Assembly (NCBI RefSeq): GCF_009389715.1
Contig: NC_052405.1
Location: 8,535,194-8,599,193, forward strand
Length of the DNA stretch: 64,000 nt
Direction of reading: 5' to 3'
DNA from: Phoenix dactylifera
Lineage: Eukaryota; Streptophyta; Magnoliopsida; Arecales; Arecaceae
The number at the start of each line of letters is the position of its first letter. The stretch's first letter is position 1. The notes below the pieces were generated by a model that was given only the letters and a program-made list of their open reading frames with translations, did no database searches and was not told where the DNA came from. Of this stretch, positions 34,007-46,964 are shown piece after piece. The position numbers and the translations under genes were made by a program.

Positions 34007-34215
34007 AATAGGTGAAGCTTGTCCTTCTTTTATATGTAATCTCACAGTTTTTACCTAGATCTCTCTCCAATTCAAGTTTATTGTTGCCTGATCTTCCCTG
34101 AATCTAGCACATAATAGGTAAAGCTGGTCCTTTTATATGTAATCTCATAGTTTTTCCTAGATATCTATCTCCAATTCAAGTTTATGGTTGCCTGATCTTT
34201 TCTAGAAAAACTTAG
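34007..34215. repeat. Tandem repeat, two copies, period 106 bp
   Basis: Both copies start with AATAGGT(G/A)AAGCT, share TTTTATATGTAATCTCA and CCAATTCAAGTTTAT, and end with GTTGCCTGATCTT. Copy 1 starts at 34007 and copy 2 at 34113, with scattered differences and small length changes. Confidence 0.85.
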
Positions 34216-34754
34216 GTCAAACCAGACTAGAACCCGATTCCAACAGTAGTGATATGTGATATAAATGCTTTACTGCAAAATAACCATCCATCTGAAACAC
34301 CCTAAAGAGTACATGATAATTGACAAATACTACATATTTTAACCAAATCCATCAGCAGGGGATATGTTTCAGGACAAACTTAAGCAGGTCATAATTACCG
34401 AGATCTCATTAAATTTATGGATGCACCTAATAGACCAGCAAGTAAAAAAGCTTGCAACAGTTCTCCACAAGGCAAGTAATTGCATGATATAAAAGACCCA
34501 ATAGCATACAGCAAATCATGCTCAATTATTATTAGCTCAGGAAAACCATTAGATTTGGAATTTGCAATACCTATGCATTCAACTTTTAATAATCCCTCGA
34601 CTTCAAAGAGAAACATAAGCATACACAAAACATGTGCTATTTGATAACAGATAAAATGAGCAAACTGAGGCTTATACAAATGTAATTATAAAGGCTAACT
34701 GAAATAAATTATCATGAAGGTTAAGGACTCCATGGTAGCAAATTTGCCAATACA

Positions 34755-35200
34755 ACACAGCAGCAGGAGCAGCAACACAGCGGCAGTAGCAGCTATAGCA
34801 GCAGCAGCAGCAGAACAGAAGCACTTGCATTTCAACTGAAGCAATGAAGAAGCATTTTATTGTTAACTCAGTGTCAAAAGTTTCACTTTAATTTGCGAAA
34901 GCTGAAGAACTATAATTGGAAATAATTAAAAAAACATTTATGATATTACAGAAGAAATATCAATTGCAAGCAGCAATCGGAAGCAGCAATAGCGGCAGCA
35001 GAGCAGCGGCAGCGGCAGCGGCGGCAGCGGCAGCAGAACAGTAGCACTTGCAGTTCAACTGAAGCAAATGAAGAGGCAACACCTTCTTGTTAATTCAGGC
35101 AACAATCAGTGGTTTCACTTTAGTTTAATAAGAAACATTATTGAAAAATATTAAAAAATATCCGCTCATGATGTTGAAGAAGAACATCAATTGCAATAGA
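34755..35200. repeat. Duplicated block (about 223 bp) carrying CAG/CGG triplet tracts
   Basis: Each copy has a triplet-rich tract (CAG, CGG and AGC words), then CAGAACAG(A/T)AGCACTTGCA at 34811 and 35034, then a TTTCACTTTA segment and an AT-rich part ending in ATCAATTGCAA. The second copy has more CGG units. No reading frame joins it to a gene. Confidence 0.75.
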
Positions 35201-37120
35201 AAGGTCACGGTGGAAAAGCTGCCTATGGCCCATCCTCTGTTAAACTTATAAAACTTATAAAACTTATATTTGTAAATTCACTTATGTATGCTGCAGTAAT
35301 TTATTTTTCTCTAATAGTACTTGAGTGGTGTAACAAATGAAATTTTCAATTAGCTCATTGGTTCTAAATCATCCCCCCTTTTATTTACCAGCATTGTAAT
35401 AACCACAGCAATCATCATAAAAATTAATAGCATTTAAAGAATTGACCATGTTTTATTAGACAATTGTATGCATATTCAAATCTTAAACTAACTGATGAAC
35501 CACATGCTATGTAGCATACCAGGCTTATCGCCTAGGCAATCCATTTTTGATCTATTCATCAAATGTGCCTCCTAATACAAGCATAACACATCTTTCCATA
35601 CAACTTCCATCTACCTTTTCATAGTTCTACCCATCATCTAGTCTGACCCTTCCAACATATCCAAGTCTCTCTTCTTACAGCACACCCTAGTGCACACCAG
35701 TATACGACATCTCCATCTCATCACTTTTTTTTTTTTTTTTTTGTTAGGACCTGGGGAGCACCACCTTATTGCAGTCAAAGTTGTACACTATTCATGCAAC
35801 AAGATGAAAAATGTGAAGTACAAAACGCAATTATATGTATCAATTATGAACAAAAACAAAATCTAAAAGATCACACAAAACAGAAATGGAATTCTAAAGG
35901 CACAGGAAAAAACCCACAAGCCTGGTCTGCTGAACAACAAATAACAGCCTAGAGAGGCACCCACAAGCCACAGCTGTTGGTCAAGGGAAAAATTTGATAA
36001 ACCATCTTTATCGCATATCAATCATCCAGGCATAGATCACAAAAGTTGACAAGACCCACTAATCCAACCATCCCAATCTTCCTAAGACTGCAAGGCTCTC
36101 AGGAATCAAGGCATCCTAAACCCAATCCACCAAAACACACTGCACAAATATATGGACCAAGCTCAAGTCAACACCCTTGACCCAACATATCTACATATAA
36201 ATAAAAGCCATACAAAATGGGCGAAATTATAATAGCATAACAAAGACAAGCTCAGAAAGGCATGAAACTTAAGGATACTGAAATAAGCTATCCCAAGTGG
36301 CAATCAGGGGTGGAAGAAAATTTGATAAAACTGATTAGACCAATCTTACGCAACTTGCATTAAAGTGGATCTGCATAAGCCAGTAAGACTCCCAGTTCAA
36401 GTACAGCAAAACTGTTCTGACTCGCAAACATGTGGGTCAAGTATAGGTAAAAGCGCAGATGATAAAATGAGTGATGACCATGTGTTCAAGAGGTCTGTGA
36501 GATGAGAGCTCTGTGCCATGCTATACATCTAGCTATAGGCAGTCTAAATATCAAGAACAAAACATCATTTTGTGAGCTGTGTAATTTGGGAATCAAGATC
36601 TCAAAGATCCTTCTGCAAGTGCATGATTGCAAGCATATGCATTAATAATAATGATAGAAACTTAGTAATAATTATAGCCTTCATAAAAGTGATATTCATT
36701 GAACACGAACACCTCCCCTCATTAACATCAATTGTACCAATTCTACTGTATCCCACGTCTCTATTCTTGCCCTCCACTTCCCTCTCTACACTGTACCACA
36801 TCCATCATGATGCTGTGAGATGACATGCCCTCAAGTTTTCCTTGATACCTTTACTCATACAGAAACTTGGATTTAGCAGGTCATGTGGATTTGAGTATAA
36901 AAACATAGATTCCTGAATCCAGGCTCTAGTTATTAGAGGCCAATTCAGACATTGCTACATCATTATTTTGACTAGTCATGCTTCATTGGCATTCAATAAT
37001 TTAAAGAAGTTCGACTAGTTTTCCTAAACTTATAAGACTGCAAAATATGTTGATAATCTTAGGTAGCAAAACATGTGAATAAGAAGAAATTATTCATTCA
37101 AACCTGACAAAGTATATGCA

Positions 37121-40100
37121 TCAGCTATGGACCAGTCTGCTCTGTTTTGCAGCTGCTGGATGATAGAAACGACAGATATTTCGATGGCAAATTCCACGCC
37201 GAAAATCACGACAGACTTCAACTTGGTTGTCAATCACCTATTAGAAGCACAAATATTGTGAAAGCGGCCATCAAAACACATTAGCAAAAACTAATGCATA
37301 TTAAATTCAAAGATCATGACTGCATCCAGAGACAGCATCATTAGATAGTTGTACCTTGGTTTGAGAATCAGGGTGGGCATATTTACATAAATCTCGGTTA
37401 CACATTTTCTTCAGGAAGTCCTTGCAAACAGGTAGAATTTCCTGATCTACATATTATACAACAAATTATACTAAAAAAGTGATACTAACAATGTACCACA
37501 AAAACATGTACACTGAAAAATAACATAGTGTCGTGACTATACCCCAAATCAAAAGACCAAAAAAAAGGGGGGAAGTAAAAAAGATGCAATCACAATTATT
37601 ATTTCTTGCTTTATATTTTTCTTAAGATACTTTAGCAAGTTTAGCCACCATAAAACTGGAAGGACAGTGCTTAGTTTTGCTCAACCATTTTATAACAGTA
37701 TAAGTGTTCGCTACTTAGTCAAAAGATACTCCCTCGATTATGCAGAGAGAGAGAGAGAGAGTTTTTCTTTCTTGTACGCTCTTAAGAATGTTAAAACTAT
37801 GGTTTACAGTAATGGTGCAACACCACCCTGCAAAGTGGCCATTTTGTACCATACTAGTAGCGCCTGATACTTGGTATAGGGGGCATAACAAGTATCGATA
37901 GGCCAAACCAATACCATACCAGGCGTACCAACATTATACCAACATGGTAGCAGTATAGGATCCGAGACCAAGATTATGAACATTGGTTAAAGTCATATAA
38001 ATAAAAACATCCTTCCAGATTCAAAAGCCATGAGTGATTTAAAACCTTCAAGGTCATAAAAATCCTTGTCAAGCATTAAGTTTTAGGACCAATTCAAAGG
38101 TCAATCAAACTTGAGAATATTGAAAAAATAAGTTGAAACATTTGTTAGGAACACTTGTGATGTTGTAGGCAGTGATAGTGACAGCCATACCCTAAATCAA
38201 TAATCAAAGTGAAATGATAAGAACTACATCCTATATGATACTGACTAAAGTCAAATAGCTAGGAACAGACGCAAGACAATGAAAATAATTATGAGAGGTG
38301 GGATTGGAAACAATGACATGGAGGTGAAGCACTTGGTAGCCCTACTAATCGTGACATGGTGACCATTGGCAATCATATGACCTGATACCATGCAGCTTCT
38401 AAATATATCTTCAAGAAAATCATCTAAACTATTTGATATGTGAATTTATTCAGTGATTGTTATTTTCCTATACATGCTTGGTGATCTATTCACAAAGCAT
38501 TTCAGTTTCAAAGAGAACATTGATTGTTATTGCACAAGTGTAGGGATACAAGGACCATCTAATATTCTATTGGTTAGATATACACCTAAAGTGTCTTAGT
38601 TTCTTTATTCTGTATTCCTAAAGTCATTGTTATGGACTCATTATCTTTATTTTTGAAAAGGCAAGTGGTATTGCCGTAGCAAAATAACAATTGCCAGAGC
38701 TAGTTTTTAATATGCACAAGTTTTCCCTTGATGGTTGTGAGATACGTTACCTAAATTCCAGAAATGTTCCTTTCTGTTGACGACTCTTCCCTGATGAAAT
38801 GACAGACAGAAATCCATACCATATGTGGCTTCTTCCATCACCTCATTATGCTCTCCTTGGCCCCCCATGTAATTTTTTATTCTTATAATTTCCATCTTCA
38901 TCCTTTTTATCAAGTCTCACCACCTCTTGTCTCATTCACATCTCATCAAGTGCAATGAGGCAGTGCGATGTGTGCAAGAGTTCATGAGGAAAAAAGGAAG
39001 TATAGAGCAAGGGTGTAAGTTGTGGCCGATCTCACTGACACGTCACAACAGGATGTCATTCTTTTTGCAACCAAAGGAGGTGAAGAAGATGAAGGGAAGA
39101 TAACAAGGAGTAGCAGCCAGAAGACGAAGAAGAAAATGACCCCATCATTTCTCCCCTTGAATCCAGTCCTCCACAAATGGAAAGTTATCATAGGTAGATT
39201 GCTATGATTCAACAGATCTCATCAATTGCAATACTCTTATCAACTATCCCTCACCTTCTACTTCTTTATCAATATCTCTCTTCATTTTTTTCTCCTTTAT
39301 TTTTTTTTTTGTATCCGGGTTACTGCTCCCTCTTTTGCCTCCTCATCTTCCTATCCTATTTTAGCTCTGCTTCCCTTTTGGTTGCAGAAAGAGAGAGAGA
39401 GAGAGAGAGAGGACTCATCCCCTTATAAATTACGGATCGATAGAGAAGGGAAATTTATGTTCCTTTTAAGGGAAAAACATCTTTCACTAATTCTCTTTAG
39501 GAGGGCAGACTTATCAATGTGCAAAAATATGCTCTAGCAGCTGTAACTCCAGCTTTGGCAATACCACTTGCCTCTGCAAAAACCAAACACCTAAGTGGAA
39601 CTCCAAACTGATATCCATCTAGTTAAAAAGACCAAAGTGCCCAATCTAATGCACCCAAAAAAATTCTCATCTTTTTAGTATTCTGTATTTCCCAAATATA
39701 ATACACTCTACATTTTTTCAATTCAGGAAACAGTTCTATTCATGACCACCTTAGTTTGATCTTGTCTTACACATGACTAAACGTAAAGAACTTCTTGCAG
39801 GCGAGAAAGAAACATTAGGAAAAAAAAATATTGAAAGCTCGCTATCCTCCTAGATGCCTTTGCAAGTTTCATGTATTCATATATTGAACAAACTATGCAA
39901 GTGCACCCATAACTATATGCTCATATAGTTTTATAACGAAGCGCACAGCATGTGAAATTTTTCATGATGCCCTAAAGAACCTAAAGTGGGAACTTTCCAT
40001 TCCATAATTCCAAAGCCATGTCCAAATATCAACAAAACACAATTTTTTGATTGATGGAAGTTAATTTATAGGCAATTCAAAAGCACCAAAAAAATACAAG

Positions 40101-43100
40101 TGACAACGATATATGCTTAAAGTCATACCATTTCCAGTTCGAGAAGGAGAACTAGAAGGCTTCATAGCAGCTCCATGTTGTTGCACATGTACCTTTAATC
40201 AGATGGAACAAAATGTTTCTAGTGAGTTATCAATGCTTTGTACCAATCAAGAAGACAATAATTTTGTTTATCTACAGATTTCAATATTATGAGACCACAG
40301 AAAAGATTAGGTATCACTATATCATTACAATAAATGGCAATAAAACAACCATAACTGACGTGCATGTGGCAAAATGGGAAAATCCATAGCTAGGTCACAT
40401 TTTCATAACAGCAATTGCAAAAGTAGCTTTCAAGAGCTTGAGGAACTAAATATTGTCTTTTGTTTATGTATAATAGTGGTTTTGGTAGAATGTAAATAGC
40501 CAGAAATGAGCTAGTCCATAAAATGTCATATGCCTTAGCATCCAGCTGTTACCGAATCTAAATTTTTCATCTAGACCTTTACTTGCTACTTCCCCCAATT
40601 CTTTTTACTTTAAATAAATTACTATTACCATTCTCGACATGGTACTGAACTATTTGGGCATCTGACACCTACAGCAACATACGCAATGCATGTTGAGATG
40701 AAGTTCTTGAGACTTAATTAAGGTGAACATAAACCAAAAACATTGACATTAGAAATGTTATATCTGGCATGTCTGCCAGATCCGTGGCAGCAAAATCACT
40801 GAATTCACCCAACTCAACAGTGGACTACTAGCTTCCATGGTATTAGTAGTCCTACTACTGGCGAATCTTGGGTTTTTTTCTTTCTTGCCAAGTTGGCCTA
40901 CCTCTCCATCCAGCACGAGTGGTCACTAGCAATTTCTTGATAAACATCATATTGCTGGACCCGTTAATTTTTCTACTTTTCTGTTGTTGTAGGAGACACT
41001 ATGGAGGAACAAACAACTTGGCTTTTAAGAGTAGCTGTTGCTCGAAACAGAGTTAATTATATTGGCAATACTCATGGATATAGGGATTGGCCAGGACTCT
41101 AACACACTTATAAGGCAAACTGTAAAAATTGAAGTTACAAACACAGCAAAAATAATATATCATATAAATAAAGGTTTTGATATATGTAATATTTTAACAT
41201 ACGTAGGGACATTACATATGATAAATAATAATTTTTGCGTGCTAAAAGGTCCATAGTTCTATGTCTCACCACTATGATTCTATAGGATCTCAAATTAGAG
41301 CAACGCCCATGATGATGAGGGCCAAAGGAAGTTTTATTGCTACAAATCATGGTCGTCATAGTAACTCATACTGCCTGGTACTAGGCAAACAATACCATAC
41401 CAATAAGGTATGGCTATAGTACCAAGGTTCAATACAGCACAGGGGCCAAACCGGTCTATACTAGGTGGAACCAACAGGTTTCACTTGGTTTGGTGCTATA
41501 CAGACATGTATTGCCCGCCCTTTTAAGGTAGTATCGTGGCAGTGCATGAGACAAAGATCTCCTAAGCCTACATTTGAATGGGTTTTATATTGTATTGTAC
41601 TTGATGTACCATATGATACAGTAAGTTACCAATAAAGTACCAGGTACTCATACAACGGACCTTGTTTTAGATGATTGTGATTTCAGATGTTACTTGTGCA
41701 ATCCAATTCAATTCAACCAAGACCAATTGTTACCCACCCTACCAAAAGTACCCAAGGCATGTTCCCAGTATACATCAAGCATATCCTCGTTCACATGCGA
41801 AACCATTTTGTTTTGAAATAAATGGATATTCAAAGGAATTATGTAATACTTAACATGTTTATATTCAAGGTGTTCTGATATAAGTAACAGTATTCTGCAT
41901 CTACAAATTCACCTTCATCAAATATCATTGTCCAATTAGTCTCCTTTTTTTTTGGCAACCACTTAGAAATGAAAGGGGAAGAAATTACATAATAGAAGGA
42001 AGAAAAAGAATGGTCATGAAATACATTTCATATTGCAACAACAAAGCAGTAATAACTTCAATTGTCAAAATGAATATCAAATGCTGAGTGATTAAGGCTT
42101 GGGGTGGCAATTTATGACCCACCAGCCAACATGACCCAAAATAAGCAGGTTCAAACTTGGCATAATGGATCAGGATCATAAACAAATCAGCCCAACTTAA
42201 TCCATTCATTAAACGGTTCAAGTTCAAGTTTAGAGTCCCGACCCATCTAGCCATTTCAATGCATGTTCTGATCCAACCCACATATGACTTGTTTAACTTA
42301 AAACCTATTCAACCCATTTAATCTAATCTGAACTATTTAATAAATAGGTTATGCGACATGGGTTGGGTTACATGTCTAATAAAGCAGCTGGATTTGACCT
42401 TGGAATTTTGACTCATTTAATAAGCGGGTCAGCATTGGATAGACAAGTATCCAATCCGCCCTGTATCTACATCTGACTTGACCCTACCCATCACCACCCC
42501 TAACTGAGGCCCAAACCAACAGAAGAGAACTAATCCAAACAAGCACTATATATATCATTATCCTACAATTACATGCATATATGAAAATAATAAAAATAGT
42601 AAAACATGAAAGAGTAGATATGCTAGGAAACATGATGATAAAGTAGTGGAAATATCTCTAACCTGAGCCGTCGCATGAGCTTGAACATGAGAGTACCTAC
42701 AAGATTTGCGTTCACACTTTCCACGTACAAAATCTTGGCAAACCTTTATTCAAAAATCGAGAACAAAAAAAAGGTTATATTGCAAAACAAAAAAAATGAG
42801 ACAATGCATTAACAAAAAAACGACAAGGAATATGCATGCATATATGTATGCACATTGTGTATACATACATTTGTGAGAGACCAATTGCATGTATTTATAT
42901 ATGTATGCATGCCATCCATACATATGCTTGTAAGAGATCACATGCATGGTTCCTAGCTGACCATGAATTTTTATCAAAAAAATAATCTTGTGATAAAAAA
43001 AGAATGGCTCGCTCCATGAGGTTCCTCTCATTGCAGGGTCCGGAAAGGATTAGATGTGCACAGCCTTACACCTGCGTGCTGAGAGGCTATTTCTATGTTT

Positions 43101-46100
43101 CGAATCTATGATCTCCAGGTCACAATGGAGTAACCTTACGGCTATGCCAAGGCTCACATTCTAAAAAAAATTGCGATATTAGCACAAATTGGTAATAACC
43201 ATATCAGTGAGTTCAAACTAAACAGCATGGTTTTGCATGAACTATATATATGATTACAACTACACCACTTAGTAGGAAATCTCACGCATCTTTTAAAAAA
43301 TGCGAAGTTAATACGTATCATCTAAGGGCTTTTTGGTTAACAAGTTTCATTAAAATGAATACACAAAACACTCAAAATGAATGAGTTTTACAAAACTTGT
43401 TGTTTAGTTGTTTTCCATAAAACCTATTTTGTCCAAATTGGCAAGTCTTAAAACCTGAAAAGTGAGTTTTATGAAAAATAAGTCTCTCCGTATTTTTTTG
43501 TAAAACTAGTTTTTTTTTTTTTACATAGAATCATGATTTATGAATATCTATTATAGTGAAACTCAGAGGCAACCAAACAGCCCCTTAAAATGGTAAACAT
43601 GAGATATTTTGCAATTACATTGCTTAGCAAATGGAAATTCAGTAACTGATTGGAGCAGTATTTTGCACTTTACAGGCTTATTTTCTGCAAGTGGTTCTCC
43701 AAACAGCATCTCTTAGCCTGGAAGTTTGGGTGGGTTTTTAACTTACAAACTTCTAAGATTGCCATCTATTCTCTTCTTTTATTATGAAACTGTAGGATTC
43801 TTCTTCTTGGGGGATTCCAAGGAAGTACGCGATGGTGCTAACATCACTAAAATTTAATACATGCTTCAATTTAACATGAATGTCCAAAAATTAAAGTGAC
43901 AGAGAAAGTCCTACATGGGTTTTTGACAAAATCAGATACTTTCAACCAGATTAGACATTGAAAGATTTGAAAAAAATCAAACACATTTTGAAGAAAACAA
44001 TGAAAGAGTTGCACAAAAGCAATAGCAAACAACTCTCATGTTCAAGAGAGAGAGGTAGCTCAAGCATCCAAGACAGCGAAATCAACTTTAATTTCTGAGA
44101 GAGTTTACTACAGATTTGGTGGTGCAAAAGTGTTCTACATGAAGGTTGTTTTAAGGTATCCCAGTTCTGAGCTTAACCAAGAGGAGTTTCACTAAGAATA
44201 TAGAAGCGAAAATGAATACCACTAACGTGAGCAGAAAAAATACCTAAAAAGGTCTGGGGTAAAAGAAGAAGAAGAAAGGATATCCTGTACAGAGACTTTA
44301 AATAAAAGTAGTTCAAAAACAAAAATCTTACCATATGTCTAGGTTGATGCATCCAATGCAACCACGATTCAGTGTCAAGCATTTGAATAGAACAATATTT
44401 ATATTTGACTTATTAAAGACTAGATTTAAATAAAAACAGAGAAGAATAAGAAAGTACCTAACTGTCTAGACTTACTAAAGTTTAGGTAGAGTAACTTACT
44501 ATAGCACATTGGTCGATTGACATATGGTGAGCAAAGCGGCATTCCTTTGCAGATCTTAAGCATCGACCCCGCATGAAATCCCTACAAACCTGAAAACAAT
44601 TATGACAAAAATATGATAAGGATCCAGAGCACAATCAAGAAGATAGCATACACTATATAAATACATCTCCTTCATAACCTATGACTCTTAAATTAAAAGA
44701 ACTACTACCCAAACTATATCAGGTATGCTGGAGGCACTTTCTACATATAATAAAACCCTATGACTTGACAAAAGAAGATGTAGGCCACATACTACAATTG
44801 CCAATTGCTGATCTAGAATCTTAAAAATCTACGATTCAACACCAAGTTCTCGTATCAGCATGAACTGGGATTGTGACACATGCACTTCATTACTTTAGTA
44901 TAAGAAGAGTAATGATCTCATTTTCTTGATAGACATTAAAATGGGAAAAGGAAGTGCACATTGTATGAAAAAGAAGTTTTATCTCACGAAATCTAAAGAA
45001 GCATATAGATGAGTATTCACAACATAGTTATAGCTGAAAGTAACTAAAGCAAAGTTTTTATATGAGTAAATTTATTCTGAGGAAGGTTACATGTAAAAAT
45101 GCTCTGTTTTCTTGGTGATATGTTGCATTGAGAACCACTCTAATTAAGACAAGATGTTGGACATAATTGCTTAGTTCCATTAGACCAAGGTCTGCTGAAC
45201 CAGCCGGTTCAACACGTAACGTACCGGTACCAGCCTCAACTGGTACAGTTCGGCAGTGAAAAACGCATAGTGTATCGGTGCGAACCGGGCCGGTGCAAAC
45301 ATGGTTTCCTCGCGCACGGTTCCTCGAGCTGGGAACTGCGCCAAAGCGGGGAATCGCGCTCTTAGCTCGCACCCGCGCGTGGTTCCCCGCGCGAGGCAGC
45401 GCGCCCACGTGGGGCAGCCTGCGTAAGCCATTTAATGCCGCAGAGTGGCATTTAATGGATGCCCCGAAAACCTAAGGGTTCCTCCGCAAGGTTCGTCCAC
45501 GGAGGGTGATGAGTCAGGGCATTCTATGGCATTTAACGCATCCGCGCGTTGTTTTTTTTTCGCGTCCACGCGCGCATCTGTTCTGTTGGCCGATTCAGTA
45601 CCGGTTTCAATCGGTATCGGTGTCCACCAGTACGTCGGTACAGTCGGTATGGCGAACCTTGATTTAGACTCGATTTTCTACCAATGTAAGTGTCAAGGAG
45701 GGAAGCAGAGAGATATTAGCTCACACTAAGTATGTTATAGTTTTTTTTTGTAATTTTTACCTATTGCATTTAATAATACAAAAAAAATGCATGGTACAGG
45801 AATATAATCCTCAGGATCATTTATTATACAAGACCAAATATAAATAACCAGTGGTGCTCAATAGTACACAACCAAAATAAGACTTCATACAACAACAGAA
45901 AAATAAACAAAAGCGAGCTTACCGTCTCCACTTTAGGATCTTGTACACCAATTGCTTTCAGGAGCCACCTAAAGCAAGCACAACCAAGCCATTTAGGCCA
46001 ACAGCTTATTTCCAAGGCTGCAATATACAAATTTTGCTTCCACAATCAAGTTTCTTCACTTCATTAGGATTCAAATTTTTTTTCTGAACTTCTTTTACAA

Positions 46101-46827
46101 AACTTTTCAATTCCAACAGCTTAAAGAAGCATCGAGAAAATGTAATTATGCATGGAAACTCAATTCAAAGCACAGTTCAGCGATCTTCTAATTCAGCGAT
46201 CCAGAATTCATTCAAGAAGGTCCAAAGATGGCGATAGCTCTATTTCTTGAATTCAAGAAAATCAGATGCAGCTAAGGTATCAAGAATTGAATAAAGTGTC
46301 AACCCAAAACTAACATAGTTGAAATCGCTAAACCCTAGACAAAAAAAAAAAAAAAAAAAAAAATCCAAGATAGCGCAGAAAGCTATACTCTTGGATGTGA
46401 GGAGGAGGATGATAATAGCGGCAAGTCCTCCCGCGGAAGCAATGATTCCGAAGCGAATCTGCGCACGCCGTCACCTTATCCCTACGAGATCAAAAACATT
46501 TCATGTAACAACAGCGACAGCCATTTGGAGACTGCAAGAGGGCGGCGAGAGACCCAAGGGGTTTAATTACCGCTCGACGGAGACGGTGGAGTGGGGGTGA
46601 GCGAACTTGCAGTCGATCTGGGATCGCCGGCAGACGTGGCGAATGAAGTCCTTGCAGACATCGACGGTGAGGTCGGTCCGCCGCCGCTTGCCGCCGTCGC
46701 GGTCGTCTCCATCGTGGTTGTGGTGGCTCCGAGGGCTGAGGCTCCAGGACGGAGATCGATGCCGCTTCCGGGGGGAGGTCGGCGGAGAAGGAGAAGAGGA
46801 AGACGGGTTAGGGTTTGCCGAAGCCAT
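37121..46827 (-). CDS. Five-finger CCCH zinc-finger protein, muscleblind-like spacing
   Basis: Seven minus-strand exons: 46827-46571, 45968-45923, 44589-44500, 42743-42663, 40192-40129, 37446-37355, 37237-37121. They join in frame to 248 residues. After a Ser/Pro/Arg-rich basic N-terminus (1-50) come five CCCH fingers: C58 and C103 with spacing CX7CX6CX3H, then C133, C187 and C219 with CX7CX4CX3H. This spacing is that of muscleblind-type RNA-binding fingers. Each finger sits essentially in its own exon, and most junctions are phase 0. A role in binding RNA, such as splicing or mRNA control, is inferred from the family. The gene ends soon after finger 5 with KQSRLVHS. Exon 2, a linker of 15 whole codons, and the exon 4 acceptor (AAAG) are the least certain parts. 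The GC-rich first exon begins only 159 bases downstream of a tRNA gene. Introns of 0.6-2.7 kb hold several MITEs. Confidence 0.88.
37845..37976. mobile_element. Probable degenerate ACCGGT-family MITE copy
   Basis: Contains ACCATACC, GGCGTACC, TATACC and a terminal CCGAGACCAAGATTATG, resembling other copies. Ends and target duplication are not resolved. It lies in intron 5 of the zinc-finger gene. Confidence 0.35.
39388..39412. repeat. (GA)n microsatellite
   Basis: An uninterrupted GA run in intron 5 of the zinc-finger gene. Confidence 0.85.
41423..41664. mobile_element. ACCGGT-family hAT-like MITE copy
   Basis: It starts CAAGGTTCAATACAGCAC and ends ACAACGGACCTTG, giving inverted CAAGG(T/A)YC termini. 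The interior has AACCGGTCTATAC, GTACTTGATGTACC and similar words. Flanking 8-mers do not match well. It lies in intron 4 of the zinc-finger gene. Confidence 0.55.
42091..42510. mobile_element. hAT-like MITE with T(T/A)GGGGTGG ends
   Basis: The element spans 42099-42502. The left end is TTGGGGTGGCAA and the reverse complement of the right end is TAGGGGTGGTGA. The flanking 8-mers ATTAAGGC and ACTGAGGC match at 6 of 8 positions, consistent with an aged hAT target duplication. The interior is rich in ACCCA, CAACCCA and TGGGTTGGG words. No coding capacity. It lies in intron 4 of the zinc-finger gene. Confidence 0.7.
43325..43586. mobile_element. Small inverted-terminal-repeat MITE
   Basis: The left end AAGGGCTTTTTGGTT pairs with the right end AACCAAACAGCCCCTT, a common terminus of plant MITEs of the GGGGCTGTTTGGTT type. 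It is about 260 bases long with an AT-rich interior, in intron 3 of the zinc-finger gene. Confidence 0.6.
45178..45669. mobile_element. Large GC-rich ACCGGT-family hAT-like MITE
   Basis: The element spans 45186-45661 (476 bp). The left end CAAGGTCTGCTGAACC and the reverse complement of the right end, CAAGGTTCGCCATACC, are inverted repeats. The flanking 8-mers CATTAGAC and ATTTAGAC match at 6 of 8. The edges carry GTACCGGTACC words. The middle is strongly CpG-rich with GCGCG, CGCGCA and TTCCTCG words, sharply unlike the surrounding AT-rich intron 2 of the zinc-finger gene. Confidence 0.75.
46338..46363. repeat. Poly-A run
   Basis: About 24 consecutive A in intron 1 of the zinc-finger gene. 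Confidence 0.85.
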
Positions 46828-46964
46828 TGGGCGGAGAAAGAGGAGCGAGAGGGAGGGTGAGGTAGGGGACGACAAGAGGGGCCGAAAAGGAAATGATAAA
46901 GGCGAAAGGGCTCTTGGGTAAATGCGGCGTGCGTTGTACGCGGACCGGGAGCCAAAAACATATT

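Larger units (their letters stand above)
32195..37120. other. Intergenic region between NdhT and the CCCH zinc-finger gene
   Basis: A 4.9-kb AT-rich spacer with no gene I can support. The left edge is the NdhT promoter; the right edge is the 3' end of the zinc-finger gene. It contains a 106-bp-period tandem repeat (34007-34215), a duplicated CAG-rich block (34755-35200) and a poly-T tract near 35726-35743 that might be the tail of an old minus-strand retro-insertion. Confidence 0.6.

Noticed and set aside
44330-44390. Possible extra zinc-finger gene exon between exons 3 and 4
   Set aside because: Exons 3 and 4 join directly in phase 0 with normal finger spacing. This segment has no finger residues.
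46563-46961. Long open frames on both strands over the first zinc-finger exon
   Set aside because: High GC removes stops from several frames. Only the frame starting at 46827 carries a CCCH finger and continues in phase into the next exon.
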